DNA of 64,000 nucleotides from an uncultured Alcanivorax sp. (GTDB taxonomy: Bacteria > Pseudomonadota > Gammaproteobacteria > Pseudomonadales > Alcanivoracaceae): contig NZ_CAMYIV010000011.1 of NCBI RefSeq assembly GCF_947258575.1, positions 372,001 to 436,000 on the forward strand, read 5' to 3'. Numbering within the stretch: the stretch's first letter is position 1; every line of letters begins with the position of its first letter. Under the pieces are notes generated by a model. It saw only the letters and a program-made list of their open reading frames with translations, made no database searches and was not told the DNA's origin. Both the position numbers and the translations under genes were made by a program. Below, in pieces: positions 9,954-19,602 of the stretch.

Positions 9954-10817
9954 TTGGACTTATTCATGCAGCAAGTGCTTAACGGCCTGACGCTGGGCAG
10001 CATCTACGGGCTGGTGGCCCTGGGGCTGACCCTGGTGTACGGCATTTTGCACGTACCGAACTTCGCCCACGGGGCGCTCTACATGGTGGGCGCCTATGTG
10101 TCCTACGTGATCATGGTCGATGTTGGCGCCAACTACTGGCTGGCCATGCTTGGCGCCGCCGCTGCGGTGGCGTTGCTGGCGGTGTTGTGCGAACGGCTGG
10201 TGTTCAACCCCTTGCGTGATGCGCCGCCGATCCACGACAAGATTGCCGCCATCGGCATCATGCTGTTTCTCGAGGCGCTGGTGCAGATGCACTGGGGCGC
10301 GGAATTCCGCCGCATGCCCACGCCTTATACCGGCATCGTCGAATTTGCCGGCCTGACCATGCCGGCCCAACGGATACTGATCATCGTCGGCGCCTTCTCG
10401 CTGATGGCGGTCCTGCATCTGTTCCTGAAAAAGACCATGACCGGCTCCACCATTGTGGCCATGGCCCAGAACCGGGAAGGGGCCTTCCTGGTGGGGATCG
10501 ATGCCAACCGGGTGGCGATGATGACCTTTGCCATCTCCGGGGTGCTGGCGGCGGTGGGGGCCACCTTGTTCGCGCCGATTAACCTGGTCTACCCGGCCAT
10601 GGGGCATCTGCTGATCATGAAAGCCTTTGTGATCATCATCCTTGGCGGCATGGGCTCCATCCCTGGTGCCATCGTTGGCGGCTTGATCATCGGGTTTGCG
10701 GAAGCCTTTGGTGGCTTCTACATCTCCACTGACTACAAGGACATCATCGCCTTCGCCTTGCTGGTGGTGATTCTCTCTATCAAGCCCACCGGTCTGTTTA
10801 CCAAGGGGGTGCGCTAA
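9954..10817 (+). CDS. ABC importer permease, LivH family
   Basis: One of two membrane subunits of a HAAT-type (branched-chain amino acid family) importer; 287 residues, mostly hydrophobic helices, with the family start NGLTLGSIYGLVALGLTLVY and the EAA-like loop LVGIDANRVAMMTFAISG. The start is taken as TTG 9954, because AGGAGG ends 7 bases before it; the next ATG (9966) is 19 bases away. Its stop overlaps the livM start by one base. In a gene set flanked by a ligase and beta-oxidation genes, members of this family often carry carboxylates or aromatic acids rather than amino acids. Confidence 0.92.
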   Translation: MDLFMQQVLNGLTLGSIYGLVALGLTLVYGILHVPNFAHGALYMVGAYVSYVIMVDVGANYWLAMLGAAAAVALLAVLCERLVFNPLRDAPPIHDKIAAIGIMLFLEALVQMHWGAEFRRMPTPYTGIVEFAGLTMPAQRILIIVGAFSLMAVLHLFLKKTMTGSTIVAMAQNREGAFLVGIDANRVAMMTFAISGVLAAVGATLFAPINLVYPAMGHLLIMKAFVIIILGGMGSIPGAIVGGLIIGFAEAFGGFYISTDYKDIIAFALLVVILSIKPTGLFTKGVR

Positions 10818-11881
10818 TGAACGCCCTGCAGAAGATTTCCGAGTTCTTTATGACGCCGGCGATGAAGATCGTGATGATCCTCGCGGCACTGTTGTTCCCC
10901 TTTGTGGCGAGCAATGAATACCAGATCTATGTGATGGCGCTGGCGTTTGTCTGGGCTATTGCGGTCTACGGTATGAATATCATCACCGGGCTTTGTGGCC
11001 AGTTGAATCTGGCCCATGGCGGCTTCTTTGCCATCGGCGCCTATACCCTGGCGATTCTCACCGTGGATCATGGCTGGGCGTTCTGGTGGGCCTTTGTGGC
11101 TGCCGGTGTGTCCGGTGCGTTGTTGGGCTTCCTGGCCGGGGTGGTGTCGCTGCGCCTGAAGGAGCATTACTTCGCTATTTTCACCCTGTGTGTGGGGTTC
11201 ATCATTTATCTGCTGATCGATAAGTGGGAAGAGCTGACCCACGGTGCCCTTGGCATTATCAATATTCCGGCGCCATCAGGTTTCGGCCTGGTGGATTTCA
11301 CCGAGACCACGCCGTTCTATTACCTGGCTCTGGTATTCATGGTGCTGTCCATCTGGTTGGCCGCACGTATTGCCAATTCCCTGCTGGGCCGCAGCTTCCG
11401 GGCCATTCGTATCAGTGACGAGCTGGCCGCGTCCCTGGGTATCAACCTGATGCGCAACAAGGTTCTGGCGTTTGTGCTGTCCACCACCTATGCCAGCGTG
11501 GCCGGTGCGCTGTATGCCGGCATGGTGCGTTTTATCGGCCCGGCGGAAGCCGACGTGGTGCATACCTTCGACATGATTACCTTCCTGCTGGTGGGGGGCA
11601 TCGGCACCCTGATGGGGCCGTTGTTCGGCACCCTGGCGATTACCTGGCTGACCCAGTCTCTGCAGTTCCTGGAAGAGTACCGGATGATCGTGTTCGGCCC
11701 GTTGCTGGTGGTGCTGGTGATCTTCTTCCCACGAGGCGTGGTGGGCACGTTCCTGACCTGGCGTGGTCGCCGTCTGGCCGCAGCTCATGAAACTGCTCAA
11801 AAGGAATCTGCCAGCGAAAAAAAGCCGTCGTCGAACAAGGCGACGACACCTCGCAATCAGGAGGCCGGTAACCATGCTTAA
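10817..11881 (+). CDS. ABC importer permease, LivM family
   Basis: Second permease subunit of the importer, 354 residues with about ten hydrophobic helices and the LivM signature GLCGQLNLAHGGFFAIGAYT near residue 55. The EAA-type loop is SFRAIRISDELAASLGINL. The C-terminus ends in a polar, low-complexity tail of about 35 residues (Lys/Ser/Asn-rich) that is absent in typical LivM and may be disordered in the cytoplasm. It overlaps livH by 1 base and livG by 8 bases, which indicates translational coupling. Confidence 0.92.
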   Translation: MNALQKISEFFMTPAMKIVMILAALLFPFVASNEYQIYVMALAFVWAIAVYGMNIITGLCGQLNLAHGGFFAIGAYTLAILTVDHGWAFWWAFVAAGVSGALLGFLAGVVSLRLKEHYFAIFTLCVGFIIYLLIDKWEELTHGALGIINIPAPSGFGLVDFTETTPFYYLALVFMVLSIWLAARIANSLLGRSFRAIRISDELAASLGINLMRNKVLAFVLSTTYASVAGALYAGMVRFIGPAEADVVHTFDMITFLLVGGIGTLMGPLFGTLAITWLTQSLQFLEEYRMIVFGPLLVVLVIFFPRGVVGTFLTWRGRRLAAAHETAQKESASEKKPSSNKATTPRNQEAGNHA

Positions 11882-12641
11882 GATCAATAATCTGACCAAA
11901 CGGTTCGGTGGCCTGGCGGCGGTGAACAACGTCAGCATCGAATTCGAAGCCAACAAGATCAACGCCATCATCGGCCCCAACGGGGCCGGCAAGAGCACCT
12001 TCTTCAATCTGGTGGCCGGGGCCATGGCGCCCACCGAAGGTTCCATCGAATACCAGGGTATGGATATCACCGGTATGGCCTGTGATCGCATCGCCCGGCT
12101 GGGTATCGCGCGAACCTTCCAGACCACTTCGCTGTTTGATGAGTCCACGGTGCTGGACAACCTGATCGTAGGCCACCGTCTGCGCACCCAGTCGCGCCTG
12201 TGGGATGTGATCATCAACTCCAAGCGTCTGCGTGATGAAGAGAAGAAATGTCGTTCCCGGGCCCAGGAAGTGCTGGATTTCGTCGGCCTGTCCCATATCG
12301 GTCATCGCATTACCGCGGACATCAGCCAGGAAGAAAAAAAGCGCGTGGCCTTTGCCCTGGCCCTGGCCACCGATCCGGAGCTGGTACTGCTGGATGAGCC
12401 CGCCGGTGGCATCAACCCGGAGGAGACCGAGAACCTGGCATCGCTGATCCGCAAGATGGTGGAGCACGGCGTCACCGTCTGCCTGATCGAGCACAAGATG
12501 GACATGATCATGAACCTGGCGGACAAGATCATGGTGTTGGATCACGGTGAAAAAATTGCCGAAGGCACCCCGGAACAGATTCGAAGCAATCCGGTGGTAA
12601 TCGAAGCCTATCTGGGGAGTGATGACGATGCTGCAGCTTAA
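11874..12641 (+). CDS. ABC importer ATPase, LivG family, with unusual signature motif
   Basis: One of the paired ATPases, 255 residues from ATG 11874 (preceded by GGAGG; overlaps livM by 8 bases). Walker A is GPNGAGKST, the Q-loop region is [10 protein letters not shown], Walker B is [16 protein letters not shown], and the switch His is in CLIEHKMD. The signature helix reads [16 protein letters not shown], where LivG proteins normally have an LSYGQ/LPYGH-type sequence. The LSGGQ-equivalent is therefore ISQEE, without the glycine. The partner ATPase LivF has a normal LSGGQ. The frame is open upstream to 11763 but that part overlaps livM and is not used. Confidence 0.92.
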   Translation: MLKINNLTKRFGGLAAVNNVSIEFEANKINAIIGPNGAGKSTFFNLVAGAMAPTEGSIEYQGMDITGMACDRIARLGIARTFQTTSLFDESTVLDNLIVGHRLRTQSRLWDVIINSKRLRDEEKKCRSRAQEVLDFVGLSHIGHRITADISQEEKKRVAFALALATDPELVLLDEPAGGINPEETENLASLIRKMVEHGVTVCLIEHKMDMIMNLADKIMVLDHGEKIAEGTPEQIRSNPVVIEAYLGSDDDAAA

Positions 12642-13335
12642 CGATGTGGAAGCGCGCTACGGCAGCTTCAAGGCCCTGGAAAAAGTCTCCATGACGGTGG
12701 GGGAGGGTGAACTGGTGGTATTGCTGGGAGCCAATGGCGCCGGCAAGAGCACGCTGTTCAACACCATAAGTGGCCTGCTCAAACCCACCGCCGGCAAGAT
12801 TTCCCTGAATGGCAAGGATGTCACCGGCCTGAAGCCCTCCGGCCTGGTACAGAGTGGCGTGGTGCAGTGTCCGGAAGGGCGCAAATTGTTCCCGGAAATG
12901 TCGGTGCTGAAAAACCTGATGCTGGGTGCCTATGTGCATCGCCGGGACAAGGCCGCCATGAAGAAGACGCTGGACCAGGTGCTGGCGCTGTTCCCGATTC
13001 TCGACGAGAAAAAGGACCATGCGGCCGGATCTCTCAGTGGTGGCCAGCAACAGATGGTGGCCATTGGTCGCGCCATGATGGGGCGGCCCAAACTGCTGCT
13101 ACTGGACGAGCCTTCCCTGGGGTTGGCTCCGCTGGTGGTGAAGCAGATGTTTGAAACCATCAAGGGCATCAACGAACAGGGCACCACGGTGTTGCTGGCG
13201 GAGCAGAATGCCTTCGCCGCACTGAAAATTGCTCACCGCGCCTACGTGATCGAAAACGGTCGCCTGGTGATGGAGGGTGATAAGGACGCGATGCTGGGTA
13301 ACGAAGAAATTCGCAAGGCCTATATCGGGGCCTGA
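12628..13335 (+). CDS. ABC importer ATPase, LivF family
   Basis: Second ATPase of the importer, 235 residues. Walker A is GANGAGKST, the signature is [16 protein letters not shown], Walker B is [14 protein letters not shown], and the switch His region is replaced by [12 protein letters not shown] as usual for LivF. Three in-frame starts lie close together (GTG 12619, ATG 12622, ATG 12628); the last has GGGGAG eight bases upstream and is chosen. It overlaps livG by 14 bases. Confidence 0.93.
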   Translation: MLQLNDVEARYGSFKALEKVSMTVGEGELVVLLGANGAGKSTLFNTISGLLKPTAGKISLNGKDVTGLKPSGLVQSGVVQCPEGRKLFPEMSVLKNLMLGAYVHRRDKAAMKKTLDQVLALFPILDEKKDHAAGSLSGGQQQMVAIGRAMMGRPKLLLLDEPSLGLAPLVVKQMFETIKGINEQGTTVLLAEQNAFAALKIAHRAYVIENGRLVMEGDKDAMLGNEEIRKAYIGA

Positions 13336-13404
13336 GACATCTTCACCAAACCCGCACCGTGTGCGCTACAACAAGCTTGAGCAAAACAATAACGGGAGAG
13401 TTTC

Positions 13405-14592
13405 ATGAGCAACGGAAAAAATACCCTGGTTAAGCGCTTCTGCCGTCTGGCCTGCGCCAGTGCCATCGCACTGGCTGCCAGCGGCGCGCAGGCGGCCGAA
13501 ACCGTTACCATCGGCTTCACCGGCCCACTGAGTGGCGGTGCTGCCTTGTACGGCCAAAACACCCTGGAAGGCCTGCAAATGGCCGCCAAGGAAATCAACG
13601 ACAAGGGTGGTTTCAAGGTGGGTGATGACACCTACGAGATCAACCTGGTATCCCTGGATGACAAGTATGCCCCCAGTCAGGCGGCGGTGAACGGCAAGCG
13701 CCTGGTGCAGCAGTACAATGCACCGGTGATCTTTACGCCGCATTCCGGTGGTACCTTTGCCCTGCAGGCGTTCAATGAGCGGGATGATTTCCTGGTGATG
13801 TCCTATACCTCGGTGCCCACGGTGACCGAGAAGGGCAATGAATTGACTGTGCGTATCCCGCCCACCTTTACCGGCTACATGAAGCCGTTCACCAAGATCG
13901 CCATGGAGCAGAATGGCAAGAAAGTGGCCATCGCCAATGCCACCCATGACTACGCCAAGTACTGGACCAAGGCATTCGTCCCCACCTGGGAAGCCATGGG
14001 CGGTACCGTGGTAGCGGATAACCCCATGGACTACAACAAGTCGGCGGACTTCTATACCGGCGTGAGCAAGGTACTGGCAGAGAAGCCTGACGTACTGTTC
14101 ATTGGCGGGGCGTCCGAGCCCACTGCACTGGTGGCCAAGCAGGCCCGCCAGCTGGGCTTCAAGGGTGGCTTCGTGATCATGGACCAGGCCAAGATGGGTG
14201 AAATGTCCAAAATCATTGGCGGCTACAAGATGCTGGAAGGCTCCGTGGGTGTGGTCCCGCTGACCATGTACGAAGAACAGGGTGCCAAGGACTTCGTCGC
14301 CAAGTACCAGAAGCAGAATGATGGCGAGGATCCGACCACGGAAGTGGCCTACAACTACTTCGCCATGCACACCGTGATTCAGGCCATGAAGGAAGCCGGT
14401 ACTGTGGAGGACTCCAAGGCAATTCGTGCGGCTATGGGCGATGCCCTGAAGAGCCTTGCGGAAGAGCATAATCCCTACGGCGTGACGGAAATCGATGCCA
14501 AGGGCGGCATGATGGCTGACCCCAACATCGCCACCGTCAAGAAAGGTGGCACCGTAGAGCTGCAGCGTATTTCCGAGGTGCTGGGGGAATAA
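13405..14592 (+). CDS. Periplasmic substrate-binding protein, LivK-type
   Basis: The binding protein of the importer, 395 residues. A Sec signal peptide ends at about residue 30 (ASGAQA|AETVTIGF). The mature part is a type I periplasmic-binding fold starting TIGFTGPLSGGAALYGQNTL, with the lobe-1 ligand motif region TPHSGGTFALQAF. The Ser/Thr-rich ligand loops seen in amino-acid receptors are only partly conserved, which fits a different ligand such as a carboxylate. It is the last gene of the importer unit and is followed by a strong terminator. Confidence 0.93.
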   Translation: MSNGKNTLVKRFCRLACASAIALAASGAQAAETVTIGFTGPLSGGAALYGQNTLEGLQMAAKEINDKGGFKVGDDTYEINLVSLDDKYAPSQAAVNGKRLVQQYNAPVIFTPHSGGTFALQAFNERDDFLVMSYTSVPTVTEKGNELTVRIPPTFTGYMKPFTKIAMEQNGKKVAIANATHDYAKYWTKAFVPTWEAMGGTVVADNPMDYNKSADFYTGVSKVLAEKPDVLFIGGASEPTALVAKQARQLGFKGGFVIMDQAKMGEMSKIIGGYKMLEGSVGVVPLTMYEEQGAKDFVAKYQKQNDGEDPTTEVAYNYFAMHTVIQAMKEAGTVEDSKAIRAAMGDALKSLAEEHNPYGVTEIDAKGGMMADPNIATVKKGGTVELQRISEVLGE

Positions 14593-14610
14593 CCCGGCGA
14601 GGAGGGGAAG

Positions 14611-14634
14611 CAGGGCGCCAGGCGCCCTGTTTTT
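14611..14634 (+). terminator. Rho-independent terminator after livK
   Basis: Perfect 9-bp stem CAGGGCGCC/GGCGCCCTG with a 1-base centre, followed by five T. It closes the ligase-liv transcription unit. Confidence 0.9.
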
Positions 14635-14640
14635 CGGCCT

Positions 14641-14700
14641 GTTTCAAATAATGAAATATAATTCCAAAATAATTGAAACCGGTTCGCCTTTGCTTATACT
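14641..14700 (+). promoter_or_regulatory. Promoter of the hydratase/dehydrogenase gene with shared element
   Basis: The 32-nt element at 14641-14672 is the second copy of the one upstream of the ligase. It abuts a good promoter: TTGAAA at 14673-14678, 16-bp spacer, TATACT at 14695-14700. Within it, TTTCA and TGAAA form a small inverted repeat, and GTTTCAA at its start pairs with TTGAAAC just past its end. The position suits an operator or activator site. Confidence 0.65.
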
Positions 14701-14842
14701 AGAGCCTGTTGGCAGTCATGTGCGTTGCCCTTGAGGCATCGCAGATCAGTGTCAACATATCCATATCTTCCTGACCCGGCGTGAGACCGGGCGGACACTG
14801 TCATGCTTCACCGAAGCATGGCAGTTCAATGAGGAGAGTACT

Positions 14843-16930
14843 ATGAGTCATCCGGTCAGCCTCAGTCGCGATAGCGATATTGGCGTAATTCGAATCAACT
14901 ATCCCCCCGTCAATGCGCTTGGCCATGGGGTCCGGGAAGGACTGCAGAGCTGTCTGCGCGAGGCCCTGGCGGACGACGGCATCAAGGCGGTGGTGGTCAT
15001 TGGTGAAGGCAAGACCTTCCCGGCCGGCGCCGATATCCGTGAATTCGGCAAGCCGCCCCAGCAGCCGGTACTGCCGATGGTGATCGATGAATACGAAGCC
15101 AGCGACAAGCCGGTGATCGCTGCCATCCACGGCACCGCACTGGGTGGCGGGCTGGAAGTGGCGCTGGGCTGTGATTATCGCGTGGCCCTGGATAGCGCCC
15201 GCCTGGGCCTGCCGGAAGTGAAGCTGGGCCTGCTGCCCGGCGCCGGTGGCACCCAGCGCTTGCCGCGTCTGGTCGGGGCTCAGAAAGCCCTGGAAATGAT
15301 CGTCGGCGGTAACCCGATCAAGGCAGCCGAGGCCCGGGAACTGGGCCTGGTGGACGAGGTGGTCAGCGGCGATCTACTGGAGGGTGCACTGGTCTTTGCC
15401 CGCAAGCTGGTGGCTGGTGGCGCGCCGCTGCGCAAAATCTCCGAACTGGACGTGCCCGGTGATACCAGTGCCGAGCTGTTCGACCACTTCGAGCAATCCA
15501 TTGCCAGAAAACAACGGGGTTTAAAGGCGCCGTTTTCCTGTATCAAGGCGGTCAAGGCAGCGGTGGAGCTGCCCTACGACAAGGGTGTTGAGCGCGAACG
15601 GGAGCTGTTCTTCAAGCTGATGGTCTCCAGTGAGTCCGCGGCCCAGCGCCACGTCTTCTTTGCCGAGCGGGAAGTGGCCAAGGTGCCCGGCCTCGACAAG
15701 AACACGCCCAAGCGTGAGATCAAGCTGGCGGCCGTGATTGGCGCGGGCACCATGGGTGGTGGCATCGCCATGAACTTCGCCAATGCCGGCATTCCGGTGA
15801 AGATTCTCGAGGTGAAGGAAGAGGCCCTGGAAAAGGGCATCGCCATCATCCGCAAGAACTACGAAAACACCGCCAAGAAAGGCCGCATCACCCAACAGCA
15901 GGTGGAGCAGCGCATGGCGCTGATTCAGCCTACCCTCAGCTACGATGACCTGAGCGATGTGGATCTGGTGATCGAAGCGGTGTTCGAGAACATGGATGTG
16001 AAGAAGGCCGTGTTCAGTGAGCTGGACCGGGTTTGCAAATCCGGCGCCATTCTTGCCACTAACACCTCCACCCTGGACGTGAACCGCATTGCCAGCTTCA
16101 CAAACCGTCCCGAAGACGTGATGGGCATGCACTTCTTCAGCCCCGCCAACGTGATGAAGCTGCTGGAAAACGTGCGCGGCGAGAAGACCTCCGACGAGGT
16201 GATCGCCACTGTCATGGATCTCAGTCGTCGCATCGGCAAGGTCGGGGTACTGGTGGGCGTTTGCCATGGTTTTGTCGGCAACCGCATGCTGCACAAGCGC
16301 CAGGCAGAAGCCATTCAACTGGTCAACGAAGGCGCCAGTCCCCAGCAGGTGGACAAGGTATTGTTCGATCTGGGCTTCCCCATGGGGCCCTTTGCCATGT
16401 CTGATCTGGCCGGTATGGATGTGGGCTATCGCATCCGCGAGGAACTGCGTAAGGAAGACCCGGACACTGCGCCACCGCGCAACTGGACCGACGAACTGGT
16501 GGAAGCCGGCCGATTGGGCCAGAAAACCCAGGCTGGCGTATTTGACTATAAAGAAGGCGATCGTACCCCTGTGCCTTCACCGGATGTAGACGGCATTATT
16601 GAACAATACCGTAGTGACAACGGGATTGCCCCGCGCGAGATCAGCGATCAGGAAATCCTCGAGCGCTGCATGTACGTGATGGTCAACGAGGGCGCGAGGA
16701 TCCTGGAAGAGGGTATCGCCGCCCGGCCGCTGGATGTGGACGTGATCTGGATCTATGGCTACGGCTTCCCGGTGTATCGTGGTGGGGTGCTGTTCTGGGC
16801 GGACCAGGTGGGCGTGAAAACCATCCATGACAAGATCAACGAGATCTACCAGCAAACCGGCTCGGATGTCTGGAAACCGGCCAAACTGCTCAGCGATCTG
16901 GCAGAGCAGGGCAAGGGCTTTTACAAGTAA
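14843..16930 (+). CDS. Bifunctional enoyl-CoA hydratase/3-hydroxyacyl-CoA dehydrogenase
   Basis: It catalyses two beta-oxidation steps: hydration of the enoyl-CoA and NAD-dependent oxidation to 3-ketoacyl-CoA. The 695-residue protein has a crotonase domain at 1-190, with both catalytic glutamates (E105 in GGGLEVAL, E125 in LGLPEVKLG), spaced as in FadB. A Rossmann domain starts at about 297 ([19 protein letters not shown]) and is followed by two 3HCDH C-terminal domains ([25 protein letters not shown]). The domain order and length resemble the peroxisomal multifunctional enzyme and PimF type rather than classical FadB. It shares its promoter element with the ligase and lies upstream of the dehydrogenase pair. 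Confidence 0.93.
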   Translation: MSHPVSLSRDSDIGVIRINYPPVNALGHGVREGLQSCLREALADDGIKAVVVIGEGKTFPAGADIREFGKPPQQPVLPMVIDEYEASDKPVIAAIHGTALGGGLEVALGCDYRVALDSARLGLPEVKLGLLPGAGGTQRLPRLVGAQKALEMIVGGNPIKAAEARELGLVDEVVSGDLLEGALVFARKLVAGGAPLRKISELDVPGDTSAELFDHFEQSIARKQRGLKAPFSCIKAVKAAVELPYDKGVERERELFFKLMVSSESAAQRHVFFAEREVAKVPGLDKNTPKREIKLAAVIGAGTMGGGIAMNFANAGIPVKILEVKEEALEKGIAIIRKNYENTAKKGRITQQQVEQRMALIQPTLSYDDLSDVDLVIEAVFENMDVKKAVFSELDRVCKSGAILATNTSTLDVNRIASFTNRPEDVMGMHFFSPANVMKLLENVRGEKTSDEVIATVMDLSRRIGKVGVLVGVCHGFVGNRMLHKRQAEAIQLVNEGASPQQVDKVLFDLGFPMGPFAMSDLAGMDVGYRIREELRKEDPDTAPPRNWTDELVEAGRLGQKTQAGVFDYKEGDRTPVPSPDVDGIIEQYRSDNGIAPREISDQEILERCMYVMVNEGARILEEGIAARPLDVDVIWIYGYGFPVYRGGVLFWADQVGVKTIHDKINEIYQQTGSDVWKPAKLLSDLAEQGKGFYK

Positions 16931-16960
16931 TCTGAATAACGAACGGCTGCAGAGGGAGTT

Positions 16961-17142
16961 AGTTGAAAGTTAAAAGTTGAAAGTTAAAACGCGAATTAGT
17001 GGGGTTGCCAACTGAATAGGGACTGAGCCGCGCCGCCTGACTTTAATTTGTAGCAAATAAAGTCTGGGTCGCGGCCACCGAGTTTCTCGATTGCTGGTGA
17101 CCTTGACCGCGCTTTTAAACTTTGAACTTTATACTTTCAACT
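16961..17142. repeat. Heptad-armed inverted element (AGTTRAA family), copy 1
   Basis: The left arm (16961-16995) is AGTTGAA, AGTTAAA, AGTTGAA, AGTTAAA, ACGCGAA. The right arm (17108-17142), read on the other strand, is AGTTGAA, AGTATAA, AGTTCAA, AGTTTAA, AAGCGCG. The core holds a nested hairpin at 17027-17075 (GCCGCG/CGCGGC outside, GACTTTA...TAAAGTC inside). No coding capacity is seen. It separates the hydratase/dehydrogenase gene from the dehydrogenase pair. Confidence 0.8.
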
Positions 17143-17194
17143 CGATGACCACGGTGGTGAAAACGCTCAACAACCTTTCAAGAGGTTCTGAAAG

Positions 17195-18391
17195 ATGGAT
17201 ATCAATTACACCCCGGAAGAACTGGCGTTTCGCGATGAAGTGCGCGCCTTTCTGGACGAGAAGCTGCCCAAGGAAATTGCCAGCAAGGTGAAAAAAAACC
17301 AGCACCTGGGCAAGGAAGACACCATCCGCTGGCAGAAAATTCTCAACGAAAAAGGCTGGATGGCCCTGCATTGGCCGAAGGAACATGGCGGCACCGGCTG
17401 GTCCCCGATCCAGAAGCATATCTTCGAGGAAGAGTGCGCCGAGTACGGTGCCCCCACCGTGTTGCCCTTTGGTGTGAACATGGTGGCGCCGGTAATCATC
17501 AAGTTCGGCACTGAAGAGCAGAAGAAAACCTATCTGCCCTCCATCCTTAACAGTGATGTGTGGTGGTGTCAGGGGTATTCCGAGCCGGGTGCCGGTTCGG
17601 ATCTGGCCGGGTTGAAAACCAAGGCCGTCCGTGAAGGCGACCACTATGTGGTCAACGGTCAGAAAACCTGGACCACCCTGGGCCAGCATGCGGACTGGAT
17701 CTTCTGTCTGGTACGCACCGACCCCAACGCCAAGAAGCAGGAAGGCATTTCCTTCCTGCTGATCGACATGCAGACCCCGGGCATCACTGTGCGTCCGCTG
17801 ATCACCCTGGACGGCGAGCACGAAGTGAACGAAGTGTTCTTCGACGACGTGAAAGTGCCGGTGGAAAACCTGGTCGGTGAAGAGAACAAGGGCTGGACCT
17901 GCGCCAAGTACTTGCTGACCTTCGAACGTACCGGTATTGCCGGTGTGGGCCAGTCCAAGGCGGCGCTCAAGCATCTCAAGGACGTGGCTGGCAAGGTTCA
18001 GCAGAACGGCAAGCCGCTGATTGAAGACCCGCTGTTCCGCAACCGTCTGGCGGATGTGGAAATGGAGCTGATGGCCCTGGAAATGACCAACCTGCGTACC
18101 GTGGCAGCAGCCCAGGCCGGCGGTGTCCCCGGCGCGGAAAGTTCCTTCCTGAAAATCATGGGTACCGAGCTGCGTCAGGAAATTACCGACCTGTTCCGTC
18201 GTGCGGCGGGCCCGTACGCCCAGCCGTTCCTGCCGGAAACCTTTGAAGCGGATTACGACGGCGAGATGGTGGGCCCGGACTTTGCCAACAGCGTTTCCAC
18301 CAAGTACTTCAATATGCGCAAGCTGTCGATCTTCGGTGGTTCCAACGAAATTCAGAAGAACATCATCGCCAAGATGATTCTCGGTCTGTAA
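17195..18391 (+). CDS. Acyl-CoA dehydrogenase, large subunit (PimC-like)
   Basis: FAD-dependent dehydrogenase of 398 residues, with an ACAD N-terminal helical domain, the FAD/substrate loop WWCQGYSEPGAGSDLAGLKT, the flavin-contact motif KTWTTLGQHADWIF, and a C-terminal domain ending SIFGGSNEIQKNIIAKMIL. It is followed 12 bp later by a second, diverged ACAD gene. Such adjacent pairs form alpha2beta2 enzymes in pimelate and steroid side-chain catabolism. The sequence resembles PimC of Rhodopseudomonas as I remember it. It would form the trans-2-enoyl-CoA used by the upstream hydratase. Confidence 0.9.
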   Translation: MDINYTPEELAFRDEVRAFLDEKLPKEIASKVKKNQHLGKEDTIRWQKILNEKGWMALHWPKEHGGTGWSPIQKHIFEEECAEYGAPTVLPFGVNMVAPVIIKFGTEEQKKTYLPSILNSDVWWCQGYSEPGAGSDLAGLKTKAVREGDHYVVNGQKTWTTLGQHADWIFCLVRTDPNAKKQEGISFLLIDMQTPGITVRPLITLDGEHEVNEVFFDDVKVPVENLVGEENKGWTCAKYLLTFERTGIAGVGQSKAALKHLKDVAGKVQQNGKPLIEDPLFRNRLADVEMELMALEMTNLRTVAAAQAGGVPGAESSFLKIMGTELRQEITDLFRRAAGPYAQPFLPETFEADYDGEMVGPDFANSVSTKYFNMRKLSIFGGSNEIQKNIIAKMILGL

Positions 18392-18403
18392 GGAGTATTG
18401 AGC

Positions 18404-19546
18404 ATGGATTTTAAACTGAGCGACGAACAACGCATGCTCGAGGAAACCGTGGGCCGTCTGGTTCGCGATGGTTATCCCTTCGACGTACGTGAAAAAGCCC
18501 GCACCAGCGAGTTGGGTTACTCAACAGAAATGTGGCAGCAGTTCGCCGAACTGGGTCTGCTGGGCGTGCCATTTGCCGAAGACTTCGGCGGCTTCAATGG
18601 TGGTGGCCCGGAGCTGATGGTAGTGGCCGAAGGGTTTGGTCGTGGCCTGGTGCTGGAGCCCTATCTGGCCACTGTGGTGCTGAGTGGCACCCTGATCGAT
18701 TCCCTGGGCAGCGACAGCCAGAAAGAGGAATTGATCAGCGCCATCGTTGGCGGCGAAGTACGACTGGCCCTGGCCGCCTACGAGCCGGAAGGCCGTTATG
18801 ACCATACCCATGTGGCCACCAGCGCGGAAAAGAGTGGCGATGGCTATGTGATCAACGGTAGCAAGGCGGTGGTCCTGCACGGCGATAGCGCCGACAAACT
18901 GGTGGTGATTGCCCGCACCGCTGGTAGCACCAATGATCGTAATGGTCTGTCTGCCTTTGTGGTGGATGCTTCCGCCGATGGTGTGAGCCGTCGCGGTTAC
19001 GAAACCATTGATGGCCTGCATGCGGCGGAAATCACCTTCAACAAGGCGCCGGCGGAGCTGCTGGGTGAAGAAGGCAGCGCCATTGACGCCCTGGAGAAAT
19101 CCCTGGCGCTGGGCATCGTTGCCCTGTGTGCGGAAGCCACCGGTGCCATGGAAGTGGCCTGTGACCACACCTTGAACTACATCAAGGAACGCCAGCAGTT
19201 CGGCGTACCCATCGGCAAGTTCCAGGCCCTGCAGCACCGTATGGTGGAAATGCGCATGGAACTGGAAAAGGCCCGCTCCATGACCATTCTGGCCGCCTGC
19301 TCCCTGGAGCTGTCAGCGCCGGTGCGCGCCAAGCGCCTGGCCGCCGCCAAGGCCCTGATCGGCAAGTCTGGTCGCAAGGTGGCGGAAGAAGCCATCCAGC
19401 TCCATGGTGGCATGGGCATGATGGAAGAAACCGCACTGTCCCATTACGCCAAGCGTATCGTGATGATCGATCACCAGCTTGGTGATCTGGGCTACCACAT
19501 GCAGCAGCTGGAAAGCCTGCTGGATGTGGACGAAGACGCAGCGTAA
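18404..19546 (+). CDS. Acyl-CoA dehydrogenase, small subunit (PimD-like)
   Basis: This second ACAD-fold subunit has 380 residues from ATG 18404, which has AGGAG eight bases upstream; an in-frame TTG at 18398 is too close. The ACAD fold is retained (KERQQFGVPIGKFQALQHR; IQLHGGMGMMEETALSHY), but the usual C-terminal YEGT catalytic motif is missing (IDHQLGDLGYHMQQLE instead). This suggests it works only as a heteromer with the preceding subunit. It closely follows the PimD pattern. A strong terminator ends the pair. Confidence 0.9.
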   Translation: MDFKLSDEQRMLEETVGRLVRDGYPFDVREKARTSELGYSTEMWQQFAELGLLGVPFAEDFGGFNGGGPELMVVAEGFGRGLVLEPYLATVVLSGTLIDSLGSDSQKEELISAIVGGEVRLALAAYEPEGRYDHTHVATSAEKSGDGYVINGSKAVVLHGDSADKLVVIARTAGSTNDRNGLSAFVVDASADGVSRRGYETIDGLHAAEITFNKAPAELLGEEGSAIDALEKSLALGIVALCAEATGAMEVACDHTLNYIKERQQFGVPIGKFQALQHRMVEMRMELEKARSMTILAACSLELSAPVRAKRLAAAKALIGKSGRKVAEEAIQLHGGMGMMEETALSHYAKRIVMIDHQLGDLGYHMQQLESLLDVDEDAA

Positions 19547-19559
19547 CGCAAAACACCAA

Positions 19560-19581
19560 GGCGGCTTCGGCCGCCTTTTTT
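19560..19581 (+). terminator. Rho-independent terminator
   Basis: GGCGGC-TTCG-GCCGCC tetraloop hairpin followed by six T, 14 bases after the dehydrogenase small-subunit stop. Confidence 0.92.
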
Positions 19582-19602
19582 GATAAATAATATTTCTTAC
19601 CC

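Noticed and set aside
17027-17075. Hairpin in a heptad element core as an attC site
   Set aside because: No GTTRRRY core sites flank it and no cassette gene is attached.
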